Origin: Synergistales bacterium
GTDB lineage: Bacteria; Synergistota; Synergistia; Synergistales; Aminithiophilaceae
NCBI GenBank assembly: GCA_018433595.1
Contig: JAHDQY010000004.1
Coordinates: 1-64,000, forward strand
Length of the DNA: 64,000 nt
Direction: 5' to 3'
Shown here: positions 50,571 through 58,736 of the stretch, one piece after another
Layout: each line of letters opens with the position of its first letter
Position numbering within the stretch: the first letter of the stretch is position 1
The notes under the pieces: model-generated
What the model was told of the DNA's origin: nothing
The model's database searches: none
Seen by the model: only the letters and a program-made list of their open reading frames with translations
Program-made: the position numbers and the translations under genes

Positions 50571-52972
50571 TGCTTCTTTCTCTTCGCTGGCTTCGGGAAC
50601 TGATCGATGTGCCTCTCGATACGGCGGCTCTTGCCGATCGCCTGACCTTTACGGGAACGGAAGTGGAGTCCCTCTCCCGGCCCTGCGGGCGGCTGAAGAA
50701 TGTCGTCATCGCCCGCGTCGAGAGACTTGATCCCCATCCCGAGGCAGACAATCTCCTTTTGGTTCGCCTTGACCGCGGCATGGGAAAATCGCTATGCGTC
50801 ACCGCTGCCCGTAACCTCTCTGTCGGAGATCTTGTGTGCTACGCACCGCCGGGAGCGAGGCTGGTTGACGGTGCCGTCCTGGGTGAACGGGAGTTTTCCG
50901 GCGTCGTCAGCGAGGGAATGCTTCTTTCTGCAGCCGAGCTGGGTGTCGCCGATGTAAAGACGGAGGAGGGCATCCTTCGTCTGCCCGCTCGTTACCGCAT
51001 CGGAGACGATGCGGCCGCAGTACTCGGCCTTGATGACGAGATCCTCGAACTCTCCATCACTCCCAACAGGGGGGATCTCCTCTCCCTTCTGGGAGTGGCA
51101 CGAGAGGTTCACGCCCTTGTCCCGGGAAGCCAGCTGAAGGAATTTGAGATCGAGGTTCCTCAGGGCGATGGTTCATGGCCTGTCGATTTCAGGGGAATCT
51201 CCCTGGCTGATGAGGGGTGCCCTCTTTACGGGCTGGGATTCGTCGATGATGTCACCATCGCCCCCTCTCCCGTCGAGACCCGTATCCGTCTGGCCCTTTT
51301 GGGGCAGAGACCTGTCAGTAACGTTGTCGACGCCACGAATCTGACGATGCTCTTCCTCGGACAACCGCTTCATGCCTTTGACTTCGACCGCCTCTTTGCC
51401 CCGGAGATTACCGTCCGGGCCGCCAAAACGGGGGAGGCCTTGCGCACTCTTGACGGCAGAGAGCGACTCCTTGATGAAGGGGATCTTCTCATTACCAGCG
51501 GGCATTGTCCCATCGCTCTCGCAGGCGTCATGGGGGGTGAGGAGAGTGAGATCTTCGAGGGAACGAAACGGGTTCTTATGGAGACGGCCTGGTTCGACCC
51601 TGTACGGGTGAGTCGCACTTCCCGTCGTTTGGGGCTGACTTCGGAAGCGGCCTATCGTTTTTCGCGAGCCGTCGATCCGGCGCGAAGCCTTGTCTCCCTC
51701 AATTACGCCCTCTCTCTCATCGCTTGCTGGGGGGCGGGCCGACCGGAACCTTCCATCTCGGTAAAACGAAACCGGGAGTGGCAGATTCATGAGGTCACTC
51801 TCACTCGGAGCAAGTTGGAGCGTTACCTTCTCCATGGTGACATGGACGAGGCCGAAACGATTCTTGCCCGGTTGGGCTTTGAGGTTCAGGAGAAGCAGAA
51901 GGATCGTATCACCTTCTTTGTGCCGAGCTTCCGCCCCGATGTCGGCATTGAAGAGGATCTTATCGAAGAGGTGGCCCGCATCCGAGGTTACTCCGATGCC
52001 GTCCTCCCCGCCAGGCTTCCGGGGCGCCCGAAAGACACAGGTGATATCGGGGGTGATTTCCGTCTCTGGAGAAAGCTTCGTGAAACGGCGATGGCCCGGG
52101 GTTATATGGAAAGCGTTCAGTACAGTTTCGTCTCACCGGATTCCATTGAGCGTCTCTTTCTTGTCGAATCTCTCGAAACGAAGCTGGAGTTGGCGAACCC
52201 CCTGAGCCGGGAACAATCGGTCATGCGCCCTCTCCTTTTGCCGGGTTTTATCGAGGCCCTTTCAGGCAATCTGCGTAAGGGGTGGCGCCAGCCTCTGCGC
52301 CTTTTTGAGATCGGAGACATTTTTGTTGCCGATGACGCTGAGCCCCTAGGTTTCAGGGAAAAACGCCGTTTCGGGGCCATCCTCTTCGGGGGGCGGGAGA
52401 AACAGGGTCTCTACGGCGCTCGCAGGGAGGAGGATTATTTCTCCGTTAAGCCCGACGTGGAGGCTCTTTTTCAGGCTGTCCGTATTGTTCCATTTTTCCG
52501 CTCCGGGCGGCTTCCCTTCGGCCATGCCGGGCAGACGGCGACCCTTTGGATCGATGGAAAGCCCGTCGGCTATCTGGCGCGCCTCAAGCCGATCCTCGAG
52601 AAGGAACTCGATCTCGGCGGGCCTCTTTATGCTTTCGAGTTTGACATGGAAAGCCTTGCCGACAGAGTTCTGCCGACGTTTGCCACGGAGGTCGCTTTTC
52701 CTGCCGTCTTTCGTGACGTCTCCCTTCTGGCGCCTCGTGATGTTACCGTCTTCGAGATGGGGGACTTCATTCGCAGCCGTGGCGGTGCTATGCTCGAAAA
52801 AGTGGAGCTCTTTGATGTTTATGAAGGCGATGCTCTGCCAGAGGGATACCGAAGCCTGGCTTTCAGCCTCACCTACCGACACCCGGAGCGGACGCTCGTC
52901 GAGTCCGAGGTCGAGGCGGATCATCAGGCTCTTCGCGAGGTCCTCGAAGCGGCCGGTTACCGTCTCCGTTAG
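50570..52972 (+). CDS. pheT: Phenylalanine-tRNA ligase beta subunit
   Basis: PheT carries editing and tRNA-binding functions. The 800-residue protein has an N-terminal EMAP-like tRNA-binding domain (about residues 40-150, VVIARVERLDPHPEADNLLLVRLD), B3/B4 editing domain (DFRGISLADEGCPLYGLGF), B5 domain, a catalytic-like core (ETAMARGYMESVQYSFVSPD, LANPLSREQSVMRPLLLPG), and a C-terminal FDX-ACB domain (TEVAFPAVFRDVSLLAP, LTYRHPERTLVESEV). CCGGAGGTG precedes the ATG at 50570 by seven bases. Confidence 0.97.
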   Translation: MLLSLRWLRELIDVPLDTAALADRLTFTGTEVESLSRPCGRLKNVVIARVERLDPHPEADNLLLVRLDRGMGKSLCVTAARNLSVGDLVCYAPPGARLVDGAVLGEREFSGVVSEGMLLSAAELGVADVKTEEGILRLPARYRIGDDAAAVLGLDDEILELSITPNRGDLLSLLGVAREVHALVPGSQLKEFEIEVPQGDGSWPVDFRGISLADEGCPLYGLGFVDDVTIAPSPVETRIRLALLGQRPVSNVVDATNLTMLFLGQPLHAFDFDRLFAPEITVRAAKTGEALRTLDGRERLLDEGDLLITSGHCPIALAGVMGGEESEIFEGTKRVLMETAWFDPVRVSRTSRRLGLTSEAAYRFSRAVDPARSLVSLNYALSLIACWGAGRPEPSISVKRNREWQIHEVTLTRSKLERYLLHGDMDEAETILARLGFEVQEKQKDRITFFVPSFRPDVGIEEDLIEEVARIRGYSDAVLPARLPGRPKDTGDIGGDFRLWRKLRETAMARGYMESVQYSFVSPDSIERLFLVESLETKLELANPLSREQSVMRPLLLPGFIEALSGNLRKGWRQPLRLFEIGDIFVADDAEPLGFREKRRFGAILFGGREKQGLYGARREEDYFSVKPDVEALFQAVRIVPFFRSGRLPFGHAGQTATLWIDGKPVGYLARLKPILEKELDLGGPLYAFEFDMESLADRVLPTFATEVAFPAVFRDVSLLAPRDVTVFEMGDFIRSRGGAMLEKVELFDVYEGDALPEGYRSLAFSLTYRHPERTLVESEVEADHQALREVLEAAGYRLR

Positions 52973-52995
52973 TCCTGTCAGAAGGAGGGTTTTTC

Positions 52996-53316
52996 ATGCT
53001 TGAGCGTCTGGAGCAGTTCGAGAAGGTCCTCGACAAGGTGGCTGAAAAGATACAGAATCTCGAGACCGAGAGGGGGCAACTGTCCGACCAACTCCAGGAG
53101 GTCCGTCGCTCTCTCCAGGAAAAAGACCTGGAGCTGATCCGCATCCGCAAGGAGAATCAGCGCATCGTCGAGCAGTCAGAGAGGGAGCGAATGAGCCTTC
53201 AGAAGGAGCGGGACCAGCTGGAACAGTGCATGAGTTCACTCTCTCAGAAGCTGGACAGGCTCTACGGCACGGAGCGTTCCATGCCCTCCGGTGGAGCGAC
53301 GGCTACGCCGAGGTGA
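52996..53316 (+). CDS. Coiled-coil protein upstream of zapA (ZapB-like)
   Basis: The 106-residue protein is one long coiled coil from residue 1 to about 95 (LEQFEKVLDKVAEKIQNLE, then IRKENQRIVEQSERERM) with a short Ser/Gly tail. AGGAGGG precedes the ATG. It sits between pheT and a zapA-like gene and overlaps the latter by four bases. By position and form it could be a division-ring partner such as ZapB, but coiled coils alone are not diagnostic. Confidence 0.7.
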   Translation: MLERLEQFEKVLDKVAEKIQNLETERGQLSDQLQEVRRSLQEKDLELIRIRKENQRIVEQSERERMSLQKERDQLEQCMSSLSQKLDRLYGTERSMPSGGATATPR

Positions 53317-53567
53317 TCGGGGTGCCCGGCGCCGAAATGCGCCGCGTTCGGCTTCGCGTCGGGAAAAAGACCTATCCCATCAAGACACCCCTTACCGATG
53401 AGGAGCTTGATCGCCTGGCCCTTCCCCTTAATGCCGTCATGGAGGAATCCGGCGGCGCCTCTGTCGGCCAGGAAGAGCGGCTTTTGCTGACTCTGTTGCG
53501 CTATGCCTGGCAACTTGAAGGCATTCGGCTGAGGTTGGAAGGATTCATCGAGGAGGAGCGCCCTTGA
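53313..53567 (+). CDS. Cell division protein ZapA-like
   Basis: ZapA binds FtsZ and bundles filaments. The 84-residue product has the ZapA pattern: RVRLRVGKKTYPIKTPLTDEELDRLALPLNAVMEE followed by a C-terminal coiled coil (LLTLLRYAWQLEGIRLRLEGFIEE). The GTG at 53313 overlaps the upstream stop (GTGA); the frame is open back to an ATG at 53226, which would make 113 residues but overlap the upstream gene by 91 bases. The gene order pheT-zapA-cvpA-mutS2 is known from many Gram-positive and related genomes. Confidence 0.75.
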   Translation: MIGVPGAEMRRVRLRVGKKTYPIKTPLTDEELDRLALPLNAVMEESGGASVGQEERLLLTLLRYAWQLEGIRLRLEGFIEEERP

Positions 53568-54115
53568 ATCCAGGCACGGTCATCGACGTTCTTTTCCTTC
53601 TCCTGACCGTTTCCCTGGCGCTTCGGGGGCTTTTCAGAGGCTTTTCCGGGGAGGTCCTCTCCTTGGCTGGAACGCTGGGAGGGCTTTATCTGGCCTTCTC
53701 TTACGCTGGCGATGCGGGAGGTCTTCTTGCAGGAGCCTTCGGCCTTTCCGAAGGGCTTGCCTACGGGATTGGCCTTGTCACTATCTTTGTCGTCGTCAAC
53801 CTTGCTGCCGCTCTCCTCTGTCGCCTTGTCGGCGTTTTCCTGCGTGTGACCCGTCTTTCCCTTGTCGATCGCGTTTTCGGCCTTGCCGCCGGCATCGCCA
53901 AGGGATTTCTCCTTCTTCTTGTCTTTTATGGCGGCACGTTGCTGATTGCACCTTTTCTCCCGGTCGACTGGGATCGGGGAAGTCATTCTCTTGAACTGGC
54001 TGCCGAAATCTGGCCGAAACTGGAACCCTTTTGGGGCGGGTCTTTCGATCCAGGAATGCCTGGAGTCGACGTCCCCTTGAGGCTTGAGGTGCCGCTTTAC
54101 GATGAGACTTCCTGA
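53564..54115 (+). CDS. CvpA family membrane protein
   Basis: The 183-residue protein has four membrane helices (about residues 6-23, 30-50, 66-88 and 105-128) and the CvpA motifs IDVLFLLLTVSLALRGLFRGFSGEVLSLAG and VDRVFGLAAGIAKGFLLLL. CvpA was first linked to colicin V production and is important for envelope integrity. The start is a TTG at 53564 overlapping the zapA-like stop, with GGAGGAG upstream. mutS2 begins inside its last codons. Confidence 0.85.
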   Translation: MNPGTVIDVLFLLLTVSLALRGLFRGFSGEVLSLAGTLGGLYLAFSYAGDAGGLLAGAFGLSEGLAYGIGLVTIFVVVNLAAALLCRLVGVFLRVTRLSLVDRVFGLAAGIAKGFLLLLVFYGGTLLIAPFLPVDWDRGSHSLELAAEIWPKLEPFWGGSFDPGMPGVDVPLRLEVPLYDETS

Positions 54116-56462
54116 GTCGATTTACTCCCTTCTCGAGCTGGACAGAATTCTCGGTCTTTTTGCCAACCGCTGTCGAAGTGACCTTGGTCTGCTTGCTATC
54201 GCCCGCTTGGAACCGGCCTCGGAAATGAGCCGGCTTGAGGGGCGTTATGATCTGCTTCGAGATTACCTCGCCTTTCGGGATCGAAAAGGTGAGCTGCCCT
54301 GGTCCGATGCTCTCCGGACCATCGGTGAGTTCCTCGAAGAGGCGAAAAGTTCCTCTCACCTGACGGGAGAGGAACTTCTTCATGTGAGGAATCTGCTTTT
54401 CGTCGCTTCAAAAGTCAGGTCCATGCTTGCCGGGGAAAAGGAGACGTTCCCTTGGCTGTGGCGTTTCTCCCGAAAGATCCGCGAGTTCGACGAGGAGCTG
54501 AAGGCGCTTTCCGTCCTCGCCGACGACGGAAGACTCTACGACAGCGCCTCGCCGAAACTCTCGAAAATAAGACGTTCCCTTGAACAGGTCCGTTCCCGCA
54601 TCCGTCGTGACGGCCAGAGCCTCCTGAATGCCCCCTCTTTTCAGGGGATGCTTCAGGACCGCCTCCTTTCCCTGAGAAACGGACGTTTCGTCGTCCTCGT
54701 CAAGCAGGAGCACATCGGCGCCTTCCCCGGAATCGTCGTGGATCGTTCCGTATCGGGCAACAGCCTCTATATGGAGCCTAACGGTCTTATCCCCCTCAAC
54801 AACTCCCTGGCTCTCCTCCTCCAGGAAGAGCGTGAAGAAGAGCGGCGAATCCTCAAAGAATTGACGGAAGCCATGGTCCGTCGAGAGAGAGCCCTCCTCG
54901 ATTCGGAGGCCGTCCTGGGCTGGTTCGATGTCGCCTATGGAGCCGGTGAGGTAATGGACCGGGAAAAGTGGACGTTGCCGGAACTCGCCCCCCGCCCCTT
55001 CTTCGACTTCAAGTCCGTCAGCCATCCCCTCCTGGGGGAACAGGCGGTTCCCATCGACGTTCACTGCGGTCGCCGTTTCCGCCAGCTCGTGGTGACCGGC
55101 CCTAACACGGGAGGGAAGACGGTGGCGCTCAAAACCGTCGGCGTCGCTGTCTCTCTGGCTTGGTACGGCCTCCCCATTCCGGCGGCGGAAGGCTCCGTCG
55201 TGGGAGACTTGCGATCCATTCTGGCTGACATCGGTGACGAGCAGAGTATCGAACAGAATTTGTCGACCTTCAGCGCTCACATGAAAAAAATCATTGCTAT
55301 CCTTGCAGAAGCCGAAGAGCACTCCCTGATTCTTCTCGATGAACTGGGGGCGGGCACTGACCCCCAGGAAGGAGCTGCCCTGGGGATCGCCATCCTTGAG
55401 AAACTTCTCGAAAGCAAAAGCCTTGTCCTGGCGACGACCCATCACAACCCGATCAAGCGCTTTGCCCTCACCTCCAGCGGCATCGAGACGGCGAGCGTCG
55501 AATTCGATCCCTTCTCCCTTTCCCCGACCTACAGGCTTCTCATGGGTATCCCCGGCCGCAGCAACGCCTTGCTCATCGCTTCAAGGTTGGGGTTGCCCGA
55601 GAACGTTGTCGAAAGGGCCCGTCGGGCCCTCAGCGAAGAGGGAACGGCCATGGAAGATCTTATCGGTCGCCTTCAGGCCAAACAAAGCCACCTTGACCGG
55701 CTTGAGGGGGAACTTGCCCTGGAAAAAGCCGAGGTCGTCCGCCTCAAGGAAAACCTTCAGGAAGAGCTGGCTCTATTGGAAGGCAAGAGAGCGGGGCTCA
55801 TCGAAGAAGCTGACAGGAAAGCCGTCTCCATTCTCGACGCCGCCGAAAGGGAGGCGCGCTCGCTTCTCAAGGAGCTCAGGGGAGCTGCGGCATCGGCTGC
55901 CCACCGACGGATGGCGGTGAGCAAGCGTGATGTGGATCATCTTCGCAATGAGGCGGAAAGGCGGAGCGAGACGCGCAAGAGGCGCCTTGCCGGGTCTCCT
56001 GAGGGGCGGCCTCTCGCTGTCGGCGATTCGGTTTCTCTCTCCGGCTCCGCTCTGAAAGGGATCGTTGCGGAAATAAGAGGGGGCAAGGCCCTCGTGCAGG
56101 CCGGACCGCTTCGTGTCGAGGTGCCGCTGGAACATCTTCATCGAATCGAGGCAGAGGCCATTCCCGTCTCCGGAGAAGGAGCGGTGAGGATCAACGTCTC
56201 GAAACCCCAGAGCGTTCCCAGCTCCATCATGGTCCGAGGGATGACCGTCGATGAAGCCCTTCCTCTTGTGGAGCGCTATCTTGACCAGGCCTACCGGGCC
56301 GGTTACTCGGAAATCACCGTCATTCACGGACGAGGCACGGGTGTTCTGCGCCAGGCCGTCAGGGAGCTCTGCAAAGAAACCCCCTACGTTGAGGAGTATC
56401 GCCTGGGGGAGCCTGGAGAGGGAGGCTATGGTGTCACCGTGGTGCGATTCCGTCGAAAATAA
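54102..56462 (+). CDS. mutS2: Endonuclease MutS2
   Basis: MutS2 acts against recombination and in rescue of collided ribosomes, depending on species. The 786-residue protein has the MutS core (clamp region up to about 290), ATPase domain with Walker A VTGPNTGGKTVALKTVGV, Walker B LILLDELGAGTDPQEGAAL, a long coiled coil (about residues 520-640), a KOW-like segment, and a C-terminal Smr nuclease domain (EITVIHGRGTGVLRQAVREL). It lacks the mismatch-recognition N-domain of MutS1, as expected. The ATG at 54102 is preferred to one at 54084. Confidence 0.95.
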   Translation: MRLPESIYSLLELDRILGLFANRCRSDLGLLAIARLEPASEMSRLEGRYDLLRDYLAFRDRKGELPWSDALRTIGEFLEEAKSSSHLTGEELLHVRNLLFVASKVRSMLAGEKETFPWLWRFSRKIREFDEELKALSVLADDGRLYDSASPKLSKIRRSLEQVRSRIRRDGQSLLNAPSFQGMLQDRLLSLRNGRFVVLVKQEHIGAFPGIVVDRSVSGNSLYMEPNGLIPLNNSLALLLQEEREEERRILKELTEAMVRRERALLDSEAVLGWFDVAYGAGEVMDREKWTLPELAPRPFFDFKSVSHPLLGEQAVPIDVHCGRRFRQLVVTGPNTGGKTVALKTVGVAVSLAWYGLPIPAAEGSVVGDLRSILADIGDEQSIEQNLSTFSAHMKKIIAILAEAEEHSLILLDELGAGTDPQEGAALGIAILEKLLESKSLVLATTHHNPIKRFALTSSGIETASVEFDPFSLSPTYRLLMGIPGRSNALLIASRLGLPENVVERARRALSEEGTAMEDLIGRLQAKQSHLDRLEGELALEKAEVVRLKENLQEELALLEGKRAGLIEEADRKAVSILDAAEREARSLLKELRGAAASAAHRRMAVSKRDVDHLRNEAERRSETRKRRLAGSPEGRPLAVGDSVSLSGSALKGIVAEIRGGKALVQAGPLRVEVPLEHLHRIEAEAIPVSGEGAVRINVSKPQSVPSSIMVRGMTVDEALPLVERYLDQAYRAGYSEITVIHGRGTGVLRQAVRELCKETPYVEEYRLGEPGEGGYGVTVVRFRRK

Positions 56463-56469
56463 TGGTCCG

Positions 56470-56637
56470 ATGGACTCCTTCCTCGCAAGTGAAGGGGCGA
56501 CCTTCGTCGGTCGCCTCAACGGCTGCTTGGCAGGTTTCGACACCTTTGAAGGACTGCTGCGGGAGCTTGGTCACGGTGACATCCCGTTCGACATGCGGGA
56601 GGGCCTTGGAAGCTTCCTGGCGGGTATGGCACGGTAA
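56470..56637 (+). CDS. Small protein of unknown function (55 residues)
   Basis: This frame starts at ATG 56470, seven bases after the mutS2 stop, and reads MDSFLASEGATFVGRLNGCL, then FDTFEGLLRELGHGDIPF, ending GSFLAGMAR. Codon use matches the neighbouring genes (strong G/C in third positions), which argues that it is coding. There is no ribosome-binding site, so it may rely on coupling to mutS2. I do not recognise it. The overlapping frame from ATG 56462 is less coding-like. Confidence 0.45.
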   Translation: MDSFLASEGATFVGRLNGCLAGFDTFEGLLRELGHGDIPFDMREGLGSFLAGMAR

Positions 56638-56651
56638 GGGGAGGGCGGGAG

Positions 56652-57194
56652 ATGAAACGGAGGCTTCGGTGGTTTTGTTTCCTCGTCATGCTCTCCCTCT
56701 TTGCGGGATCTCTTTGGGCTGTCCATCGCAGAGGTGCCCAGTCGCTTCATTCCTCACCGGCGATGATCGAACCGCTTCCGGTTTGTCGCCCTCCTTCCGA
56801 AAAACAATCTCACCAGGAAACTCCGGCGACGAAAGAGAAGCCCGAAAGGACGCTTCTGTTGCCCGATCTTTCGGGGCTTGCCGTCGGATCGGGAAAAGCC
56901 GACCCCCTTCTGCCAGAAGAGAGATCCGGTGAAAGGTCTCTCCTCCGTACCGAAAAACCGGTTGTCATCGATCTCCCTCCCTGCGTGCACGATGCGGCCG
57001 CTCAGCTTGAAGATCTCAAGAAAGAGATAGACACTCAGACCCTGAAAGCGGCAGAAGTCGGCCTCAACGCCCTTCCAGGCGTTTCAGCCTCCCCTGACCG
57101 GGCGAGGTGGTCTCTTGGTGGTCAAGAAGTAAAGCTCGAGATCTCCATCCCGGCCGAAGACGTCAAGATCGATCTCGGCGAACTCTTTCCCTGA
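56652..57194 (+). CDS. Exported protein of unknown function
   Basis: The 180-residue protein begins with a signal peptide or anchor (MKRRLRWFCFLVMLSLFAGSLWAV). A Pro/Glu/Lys-rich linker follows (residues 45-100), then a C-terminal helical part (VHDAAAQLEDLKKEIDTQTLKAAEVG) and a short beta segment. I do not recognise it. GGGAGGGCGGGAG precedes the ATG at 56652. It is probably the last gene of the pheST-mutS2 operon; no terminator is obvious after it. Confidence 0.6.
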   Translation: MKRRLRWFCFLVMLSLFAGSLWAVHRRGAQSLHSSPAMIEPLPVCRPPSEKQSHQETPATKEKPERTLLLPDLSGLAVGSGKADPLLPEERSGERSLLRTEKPVVIDLPPCVHDAAAQLEDLKKEIDTQTLKAAEVGLNALPGVSASPDRARWSLGGQEVKLEISIPAEDVKIDLGELFP

Positions 57195-57256
57195 CTCTCT
57201 AAAGAACGGTGACCTTCGTTTCCGAGTTCCACGACGGGGGGGCGTCACTTAAAAGA

Positions 57257-57285
57257 TTGATTTTTTATTTGAATTTTGTTAGAAT
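57257..57285 (+). promoter_or_regulatory. Promoter of the long-leader transcript
   Basis: TTGATT (57257-57262) is separated by 17 bp from TAGAAT (57280-57285), and TG at 57277-57278 makes it an extended -10. The spacer is almost pure A/T. The predicted start near 57292 is about 260 nt before the next gene. Confidence 0.65.
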
Positions 57286-57550
57286 ATATGCATCGTTTAT
57301 CATGGAGAGAAACAGACGCAGAGGAAGGCAAGGCTCTTTCGGTGTGATGGAAAACCGGCTTGGACAAGTCGGGCGCATAGGGCGGTCTCGGGTGTGATGT
57401 GCCCGCCGGGAGAAAACTGTTGCCGAAGCTCGGTCGGGACAAAAAGGGAGAGGGAAATCTTCCCTTCCGGGAGAGAAGGAGGCCTCTGCCTTGCCGGATC
57501 CGAGACCTGACCAGGAGAGTCATGGAGGTCCGAGAAGGAGGTCAGCAATC
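57286..57550 (+). ncRNA. Candidate structured 5' leader (riboswitch-like)
   Basis: A GC-rich untranslated stretch of about 260 nt lies between a good promoter and the TTG of the secreted-protein gene. Visible structure: GACC-TGAC (57505-57512) can pair with GTCA-tgg-AGGTC (57519-57530), and CTGACC (57507-57512) can alternatively pair with GGTCAG (57540-57545) next to the ribosome-binding site AAGGAGG. That is the geometry of a switch controlling translation. It also has GAGGGAA/TTCCCTTC pairing near 57450-57468. I could not match it to a known riboswitch class. Confidence 0.4.
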
Positions 57551-57913
57551 TTGAATCGACAGAAAAAGAGAATCGGCGTATTCCTGTCGCTGTTTGTTCT
57601 GCTTCTTGCCCTGCCTGTTGCTGGGGGCGCCTGGACACCGCAAGCGGGGTATTATCGGGGTGTTTACATCGGAGGCGATTACGGCGTTCTTCATCTCCAG
57701 CTTTTTGAAGACGGCTCTCTCGGAGGCGAAGGAGTTTCCGCGTCACGTGAGTTCTCTTTTTCCCTTCAGGGTGATTGGACTCTTGAGGGAGAGTGCCGTT
57801 TTGAGGGAGAAGAAGGCCGGCATTTCGAGGGGCGTCTTGATGAGTTCGGGCGGTTGCTCGGGCAGTGGCATTGGGGCGAATTAAAAGGCTCCTTCAGTGC
57901 CCTGGTGCAATAG
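57551..57913 (+). CDS. Small secreted protein of unknown function
   Basis: The 120-residue protein has a signal peptide (MNRQKKRIGVFLSLFVLLLA, cut near AGG-AW) followed by a beta-rich domain with repeated aromatic/Gly segments (GYYRGVYIGGDYGVLHLQLF, GEFSF-like strands, GRLLGQWHWGELKGSF). The pattern resembles small lipocalin-like or anti-stress envelope domains, but I do not recognise a family. The TTG start at 57551 is supported by AAGGAGGTC upstream and by the signal peptide. A strong terminator follows, so it forms its own unit with the long leader. Confidence 0.6.
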   Translation: MNRQKKRIGVFLSLFVLLLALPVAGGAWTPQAGYYRGVYIGGDYGVLHLQLFEDGSLGGEGVSASREFSFSLQGDWTLEGECRFEGEEGRHFEGRLDEFGRLLGQWHWGELKGSFSALVQ

Positions 57914-57959
57914 GTGAAGGAAGCTTTTCAGGACGCCTTCTGAGGTTGTGTCCCTCCCG

Positions 57960-57993
57960 AAAAGAGACGACGCTGAGCGTCGTCTCTTTTTTT
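57960..57993 (+). terminator. Intrinsic terminator after the secreted-protein gene
   Basis: AAAAGAGACGACGC (57960-57973) and GCGTCGTCTCTTTT (57977-57990) are perfect complements around TGA, followed by more T. This is a classical terminator. Confidence 0.92.
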
Positions 57994-58127
57994 CGTTAAG
58001 CCCTTGGTTTTATCGGGAAGGCTAGGCTTGGAGGGGTTTTTGCTGTTATTATCATGGAGTTGGCTTAAAGAAGGTGTGTTTAGTCAAGGCTGAATGATGA
58101 AAAATGCTTGTTCAAGGAGGTCTTCCG

Positions 58128-58565
58128 ATGGCATGGCTCGTTGCCGTCTGTGCAAGTGAGAAGCGCCAGGAGGCGAAAACCGCTTTGCCGAAAGCTGTCG
58201 TTGTGGCTGGCGGCGGTATTGAGAGTGATGCTCACGCCGACCATGATGGGCGTCCTCTCAGTTTGCTCCGTGCCGAAGATATCGAAGAGGTGAGGCGATC
58301 CGTCGATTTCAGCATCCCTCCGGGGGCTCTGGCGGAAAATCTTGTTATTGAGGGGCTTCGAGCCGATTTGGAGCCGGGAATGCGGTTCCGCATCGGGACC
58401 GAGGTGCTTCTCGAGATCGTCGAGAAAGGCAAGAGAGCCGATGAACCTCATAGTTACGATTATCGCGGTCTCTGCCTCCTGCCGACGGCAGGATTCTTTC
58501 TGCGTGCGCTTCAGGGGGGGACCATTCGCCCCGGCGATCCTGTCGTAGAGGAGGAAGACAGCTGA
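58128..58565 (+). CDS. MOSC domain-containing protein
   Basis: MOSC domains are found in molybdenum cofactor sulfurases and in small stand-alone proteins thought to carry sulfur to metal centres. The 145-residue protein has the domain start LVAVCASEKRQEAKTALPKAVV, GGGIESDAHADHDGRPLSLL, the GALAENLVIEGLRADLEPGMRFRIG block, and ends GGTIRPGDPVVEEE. The usual conserved cysteine region after the GK motif reads GKRADEPHSYDYRGLCLLP, so only one cysteine is kept. The ATG at 58128 has AAGGAGGTC upstream. A possible extended -10 (TGTTATTAT, 58044-58052) precedes it. Confidence 0.82.
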   Translation: MAWLVAVCASEKRQEAKTALPKAVVVAGGGIESDAHADHDGRPLSLLRAEDIEEVRRSVDFSIPPGALAENLVIEGLRADLEPGMRFRIGTEVLLEIVEKGKRADEPHSYDYRGLCLLPTAGFFLRALQGGTIRPGDPVVEEEDS

Positions 58566-58736
58566 CGCCGCTGCCGTCATCACAGGCGGACAGGCCGCGC
58601 CTCATCGAGAGTTTGCGGAGCTCTGCATTGCCCTGACGAAGCGTTTCGGAATCATTCCTCCCGCATCCTTCCCGGGCTTGCGTTACTGCCGCGCTTTTAG
58701 GGGGCCTTGCCGGAATCAGAGAGAAAGGAGAGAGAC

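Noticed and set aside
57302-57397. Short open frame in the leader starting at ATG 57302
   Set aside because: No ribosome-binding site, and the sequence appears to be part of the structured leader.
3317-57993. Palindromes as CRISPR repeats or a dispersed mobile repeat
   Set aside because: Each has a different sequence, no direct repeats or regular spacers exist, and they sit at gene ends.
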